Assembly: GCA_963931925.1 (NCBI GenBank)
Contig: OZ007575.1
Span: 32,118,894-32,182,893, forward strand
Length of the DNA: 64,000 nucleotides
Direction of reading: 5' to 3'
Origin: Onchidella celtica
Taxonomy: Eukaryota > Mollusca > Gastropoda > Systellommatophora > Onchidiidae
Made by a program: the position numbers and the translations under genes. This document shows, one piece after another, positions 58,601 to 64,000 of this stretch. Below the pieces are notes generated by a model. It was given only the letters and a program-made list of their open reading frames with translations, had not been told where the DNA came from and ran no database searches. How positions within the stretch are numbered: the first letter of the stretch is position 1; each line of letters begins with the position of its first letter.

Positions 58601-58960
58601 TTTGCCGTTGGCCGCATCAAGAAAGTCGCACGCCGTTGAATACATGTGCATCTCAGATGAAAACTACTGCCTCACTATCCGCCATGTTCTTCACCCTTTT
58701 AGAGTGTGGGATACCATGCGTCCTTCTCTGTACGACACATGTTTGAAGTCGTATGATGTGTGACTTTTGTCATAAAGCTAACAACGAATGGCATTGCAAC
58801 GAAAATCTTTGGTCAAGTGACTAATGGAAATGAACGTGCAACTTGTAGCCCCGCAACAAGTGGTGCGTAACTTGTAGGGAACAACTTGTTCTGTATGACG
58901 CCCATAGAGATGATGACGCCTCACTAAACCAACGCCTCTCTTCTTCCAAATTGCGCAGCT
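55601..58960. other. Upstream of ADGF, no gene seen
   Basis: No exon with family similarity was found. The stretch contains G-rich runs near 55988, a GT run near 57812 and the hairpin at 58321-58375. Confidence 0.55.
58321..58375. other. Hairpin with two kappaB-like sites
   Basis: GGAATTTCCCGAG (58321-58333) and CTCGGGAAATTCC (58363-58375) form perfect 13-bp inverted arms, extendable to 18 with one mismatch. Each arm contains GGGAAATTCC, which fits the kappaB consensus. Function is speculative. Confidence 0.45.
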
Positions 58961-59043
58961 TCTTGCACAGCACCACCCACCACCTACTACATGTATTCCC
59001 CTCGGCTTTTTTTGTTGTGGGTTTTTTTTTTTTTTGTGGCGAT

Positions 59044-59205
59044 CAATGGTTCACGTGCAATAGCGCGGAGTTTGACGTCACAGTGGCAGCCACCACCTGT
59101 CGCACCTTGTTGTCACGCACAAAGCAATGTTGTTCACAAGACCGTGAGCGTGTAAAAAGGGGAAAGAACCGCTCACACTAGACAAAAACAGTCTTGGGGG
59201 ACTTA
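59044..59205 (+). repeat. Dispersed repeat with CRE and E-box, copy 2
   Basis: Matches 32658-32812 along its length, with TGACGTCA and CACGTG kept. This copy has an extra CCGTGAGC near 59143. Confidence 0.75.
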
Positions 59206-59852
59206 GTTCACACTCAAAGATAACATTACAACATTGATCCACCCTTTTTCCTACTTCTCAGTTCATAACAAATGTATAATCGTCAAATTTTATACGCTTG
59301 TTTAGTGATAATTCCTTTCAGGACGCCGTTGCTGAAAATGTATCCAGTTTCATGCAGTAAAAAACGTGAAAATTCTATGCTATTACTTACAACTTACAGC
59401 TGACAATGACTAGAAATAACAAGACGAAATCGCATGTATCTTCACTTAACGAAATGCTCTGTATTCAAACTGCTGCAGTATTTCACAGACTTGCTTTGGC
59501 TTCCCATCCCCACACTCATCCTTAAAAGGACAAAACAACAACAACAACAAAACACTTCATTGTTGAAATGGTAAGGACGATTTGGGGCGGAGTGATTACT
59601 GTGCGGAATGGGATGAAATTGGTAGGCTTTTTGTTGAAGATCCTTATTTGGAGATAATCACAGCCACCGGATTTGCACGTCTTCCAATAAAAAAAACAAT
59701 AGGTTATCATAGTCCAGGTGGGGTAGCAGCGCAGACTTGTCACAACTGGCACGCGGCTCGTCCTCCTCTCCCGGTCAACGGCTTCCCACCACGGCATAGC
59801 CAGACACGCCCCCGAACACCTGGTCAGGTCGACCTGAAGGGACCTGACATCC

Positions 59853-60137
59853 TGGCCAATGTGAATGGGATAGGTATGAATGTGAATTTCATTTCTGGGC
59901 AGTATGAACGGGAGAGGTATGAATGTGAATTTCTGGGCAGTATGAATGGGATAGATATGAATGTGAATTTCTGGGCAGTATGAATGGGATAATCATGAAT
60001 GTGAATTTCTGGGCAATGTGAATGGGATAGATAAGAATGTGAATTTCTGGGCAGTATGAATGGGATAATCATGAATGTGAATTTCTGGGCAATGTGAATG
60101 GGATAGATATGAATGTGAATTTCTGGACAATGTGAGC
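59853..60137 (+). repeat. 38-bp minisatellite, about seven copies
   Basis: The unit begins GGGCAGTATGAATGGGATAG and ends GTGAATTTCT. Units alternate between two variants (GATAGATATG and GATAATCATG), suggesting a 76-bp higher-order period. As 38 is not a multiple of three, open frames here are artefacts. Confidence 0.93.
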
Positions 60138-61163
60138 GAGGTTGATAGTCTGACAGGCTAGTTGGTTCAAATAAGAAATATTTGTGGGTGTTGACGAGAC
60201 TTGTCATATATTTTCAGGACACATCGAGGGAGTGGTTTGCGACAGCCTCAGCTCTCTTACGTCTCGGTGAAAAATGGAAATAATTTTAATCTGGAGAGCA
60301 CCCATCCCGAAATGAGATTCTTCCAGACAGAGCCCTCTTAAAGCATGGGACCCGAAGATTTAGGGGCCCCCATGCATGCAAATTTCTGAGTAGGTGGTTT
60401 GAGGGTGGGCCGCAGTTTATTGCTTTGCCCAGAGGCTCATAAAGTTGTTAAGATGGCCGTGGTTCGATTTTTGGTTGTGTCATAGAATTTGCTATTGTTT
60501 TTCTGTTTAATTTCCTATCTCGTTTTTAAGCATATTTCTGTAAAATTATGGCATTGACTGTACGTACGAGATAGCTTGACGGAATGATGATTACAGTGCA
60601 GTTCTCCTGTGTGACCGGTTTAAGTTTTCTAGCAAAATTCTTCGGCGATCCTGAAAGACAAGCTCTAAAGTCTTCTGTCTGTCTTTCTCTTTCAGTCTTT
60701 TATTTATCCAGTTCTGCATCATGCTTTAAGACCACCTGGACTCTAAACCAAACACTATCGAAGGTATCAGTCTTTCATAAAATAATTTAATGGTCTTCTT
60801 TGGAGTCCCTTTCCGCACATACTCCTCGCAAGTCCGTCTCCTCTCCCTATCTCCTTGACTCTCCTCCTACTCCGCCTCTCTTTCTCTCTCCCATTTTCCT
60901 CTCTTTCTGTTTTTCTCTTTCTCTTTCTCTGTCTGTCTCTCTGACAGAGGTCACCCCTCTCTCTCTCTCTCTTTATCTATCTCCCTGTCTCTCTCTGCCA
61001 TTCTTTCTGTCTGTCTCTCTCTCTCTCCATCTCTCTCACTCTCTCTGTCTCTTAGACCGTGAAAGGCGCAAAGTGGCGGTCATCGTGCCGTCGCGCCCTG
61101 TAAACTCAAACAAACAAAGAAATAAACTCTGTCTGTTCGTCCGCCTGTTTGTCTCTCTCTTTC

Positions 61164-61237
<74 letters not shown>

Positions 61238-62194
61238 AGAACCAGGACTGAAAACAATATGAAAGTAGTCACATCTTTATTTATTGAGAACGTTGTTTTT
61301 TTTTTTCTTTTTGGGTGACATCTCTAGTTCTCAAAAGCCTCGAACACTTTGACCCAGAAGCTGTGGAGAGAACGATTGGTATTCTTAAGATAACAGGATG
61401 ACGGTGATGATGATGACGATCATGTCGATGAGGAGGAGGAGGGGGGAGGGGGGGGGAGAACGATGATGGTGACTGTAGTGATGATACTGATGAGGATATT
61501 GGTGATGATAGTAATGATAATGATGATGAAAAGGATGAGCACACGGCCTTTAAAATGTCGAACTTTCCCTGTCCGGCTTTGTAATGAGTCCCGTCGCTCC
61601 CTAACAACTGCCCCTATCGACAGCTTCCCCACCCAAGGACTTTGAGATGTACCACTATCATTCATATTTATTTATACTTTGTGCAATTGGTTCTAAAAGT
61701 TCATCAAGTATTTCTATGTGTGCTTGTGAGTCTACGCATGTGTTTGAGTAGATTCTGATGGGTACGTGACAGAAAATTGCCTGACCTCTGAGGCCAAATC
61801 AGCTTTGAAATCCCCCTCCCCCCTTTCCTCCACCTCCCCTCCCCCTCCCCTTTCCTCCCCCCCCCCCCCCCCCCGGAACAAATTCGGCCAGATACAAGCA
61901 CTGGGTCTATTCCCTTAGCTACAGTGAGAAAAAAATGGAATAAATAAATGGGTTCTTCAAGTCACTACTATGATATTAGTATAATCTTATGAAGTTAATA
62001 TATTCATTGATTTTATATCTACTACTGAATCCCTTGACCTTACTCGAGGTCCTGCAATAAATAGCTACAAGCCTTTCAAAACAAAAATAAAAAAGATACC
62101 AAAGGCCAGGGACTTTTTTGTTGGCCAAGGGATATTATAAAAGGCCAAATTTCTGGAATTTGGCCTTAAAATGGCCTGACAAGAGATAACGAAC
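60138..62194. other. Spacer with CT-rich and GAT-rich low complexity
   Basis: CT-rich arrays run at 60880-61050 and 61155-61238, GAT-rich sequence at 61396-61535, and a C-rich run at 61810-61875. I saw no supportable exon. The downstream exon of the EF-hand gene should lie here or within the 3' neighbours but was not found. Confidence 0.55.
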
Positions 62195-62327
62195 CTCATG
62201 AATTCGTCACGTGTGACGACACCATCAGAATTGAAGTCGTTGACATCAAAAACGTGCACGAAATCGCTCTCGGTCAGCACGTTGTTGGTGTCAATGTCCA
62301 GTGCGTCAAACATCTGGCCTTCATGTC
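62195..62327 (-). CDS. EF-hand protein, single internal exon
   Basis: The exon starts after TCTCCACAG and ends ATGAG|GTTCGT; it encodes 43 full codons with split codons at both ends. The second loop, DFNSDGVVTRDE, is a canonical 12-residue calcium-binding EF-hand. The first, DIDTNNVLTESD, has N in place of the usual Gly6 and D in place of Glu12, so it may bind weakly. The gene's family cannot be named from one exon. Upstream exons would lie right of here, probably beyond the window. Confidence 0.75.
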
Positions 62328-64000
62328 CTGTGGAGACAAGTAGGATTTGTACAGTGTAATTCATGCTTTCAGTTTGAGACACAAGGGAGAGAAAGGGTTT
62401 TGCCTTACAGTTATGTCATTCAGTTTGATATCATGATATAAAGGAAGCTAGGCCTCCAGTGCAATCATGAAAGGCCTTTTTAACCGCTCAGCTTTAAATT
62501 CTACAAAATATCATGTTACGCATAGAAAGATGTGGAGGTTTACGTGGTCATATTTTAAAAGGTCTTGAAGTTCACTATATTTTTAATACTTTCGTTGAAT
62601 TTGAGTCACAACTGAGTTGAACAGAAGAAAGTGTTCCGACATTTTGAGCTGACAAAAAAAAAAAAACGCATTAAAATTTTCATTCGAGTACAATTAAAAA
62701 GTATGGCAGGAAATTTGGTTCTGCGCCTCAATGTACACACTGGTGATCGACATTCCGCTTCTAAACATCACATCTGTGTATTCCCCGAGTCAGGGGGCCA
62801 ACTAGTGCGGACAGTGCTTAGAGCCAAAGGCCTATAGTATGATTAAATATAATAAATAGCATTGAAATAGCTCCCCATCCCGTTAGCGTGTTTGCCGATT
62901 GCAGTGTAGACCAGCAAATTCAGGAGAGGGGCAGCAACACACCCACATCCCAGGGATTTTCGATGACATTCAGAGTCATTTTAGGGTTAGGGTAAGGGTT
63001 AGGGTGCACAGTCCAGAAGTTGCAGCACCCATGGCAGTGTTCGATAGGACAAGAAATCCCTTAGCTGATGACCTGTGTTTGGGGGTCTGTTGCTGCCCCG
63101 CTCCTGAATTTGCTGGTCTGCACTGCAATCGGCAAACACGCATTCCGTTAACCAAGAGGCTTTGTGTCAAAATATGGCAAGGAGGAAAAGAAAAATGTGT
63201 ATGTGGCAAAGCCTTGCGTAAGAAACAATACAGAAACTATAGGAAAAAGCAGGACAAATCAAGCTTTTGATCGATTGCCTTCATCACGAAAAAAAAGTAA
63301 CAGGATAGTTAATGGAACCAGTAACAAAATTGCTGAATGTTATACAAATACGAGTGCTTAATTGTTCTTTCTGCCATTATTTTGACTTTCCTTCAAACCT
63401 TGTTGTCACCCTACAGATTTTCTGTTTTTTGGTTGTTTTTATATATTTATATATATATATATATTTAATATCACGAGGCTCTAAGTACTTTACAACATTT
63501 ATTTCATACCTATTTTGAATTACACACACTCACACAAACACACGAGCACTCACAAATAATTCTAGTAAATATATAAAAACAAAAACAAAAACATTCATGG
63601 ATATTCGGCGTGTAAAAACATGGCCCGTCAATTAAGGTAAACGCTATAATAATAAAAATTTCAATCTCTCTCAAAATCTGAGGCCCATGACACGAAAAAG
63701 ATTTTTCACCTATGGTCTAAAGTTACATTCTGGAATTTCAAACATTTTGTTGTCTGCTGGTGATATAAAATATTGTGATGGCGCATAACAATGATATCAG
63801 AAGATTAATAATGCAGTTATCCTTCTAGGACGCCAGTAAACACACAGAAAAATAATAACACTAGTTGGGCAACTGACACCTTACACCGATGTGATTTTTA
63901 AAGTTGATTTCGATCACCAATGTGCGAATTGAAGCGCAGAACGAAATTCCCTGACATACTTTTTAATTTTTCTCTGACAAATTGTGTTAGCGTTATTGTT
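62328..64000. other. Repeat-rich flank of the EF-hand gene
   Basis: It holds the ADGF-upstream repeat (62440-62760, plus), a MITE with a telomere-like tract (62886-63141), TA-rich sequence near 63450 and a third repeat copy at 63890-64000 (minus). No coding exon was recognised. Confidence 0.5.
62886..63141. mobile_element. 256-bp MITE with telomere-like tract
   Basis: Long inverted ends, about 60 bp, begin GCGTGTTTGCCGATTGCAGT. The inner part matches the MITE at 30417-30616 (CAGCAAC, CATGGCAGTGTTCGATAGGA, GTGTTTGGGGGTCTGTTGCT). Four TTAGGG-like units sit at about 62982-63005, at a point where the other copy has none. Confidence 0.82.

Noticed and set aside
61281..61665. Downstream exon of the EF-hand gene
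   Set aside because: The minus-strand stretch SDGTHYKAGQGKFDIL looked promising, but it has no convincing splice sites or EF-hand loop and runs into a GAT repeat.

Overview
The window is animal nuclear DNA, most likely from a mollusc and probably a gastropod. Genes are split by GT-AG introns, exons are small and far apart, microsatellites are dense (GATA/GACA, GGAT, CT and CAT arrays), and there are tRNA-derived SINEs, MITEs, an RTE-type LINE and a Ty3-type LTR retrotransposon. The species is inferred from gene families and repeat style, not proven. Exon models were built by hand from reading frames, splice signals and matching phases.

Layout. (1) 1-10000: minus-strand Polo-like kinase 1 gene. 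The first seven coding exons (9794 down to 2329) give the whole kinase domain and the destruction box; the polo-box exons must lie left of position 1. (2) 13439-14676: solo LTR with a 5-bp target duplication, ending 39 bp before the start codon of (3) a plus-strand five-exon gene (14716-31803) for a 182-residue secreted protein with an IGFBP-type domain followed by a thyroglobulin type-1 domain. Its intron 2 holds an apparently intact Ty3-type retrotransposon (15772-24158) whose pol order is protease-integrase-reverse transcriptase-RNase H, the Gmr1-type arrangement. Its intron 4 holds a full-length RTE-type LINE (25599-28833). (4) 35070-55267: minus-strand eleven-exon gene for an ADA2/ADGF-family adenosine deaminase, 606 residues, with an N-terminal membrane anchor. 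(5) 62195-62327: one EF-hand exon of another minus-strand gene; its other exons were not found.

The space between is mostly mobile DNA: three SINE copies, a hAT-type MITE with perfect ends, a MITE family carrying a telomere-like tract, a 540-bp terminal-inverted-repeat family present twice, possible piggyBac-type elements, and the C-terminal end of an RLE-type retrotransposon bracketed by about 240-bp direct repeats.

The cellular genes have unrelated roles (mitotic kinase, extracellular binding protein, extracellular adenosine deamination, calcium binding), and nothing suggests a pathway cluster. The most interesting biology is how mobile elements sit against genes: the LTR touching the IGFBP-like start codon, a dispersed repeat covering the upstream region of the deaminase gene, and repeats bracketing the last deaminase exons.
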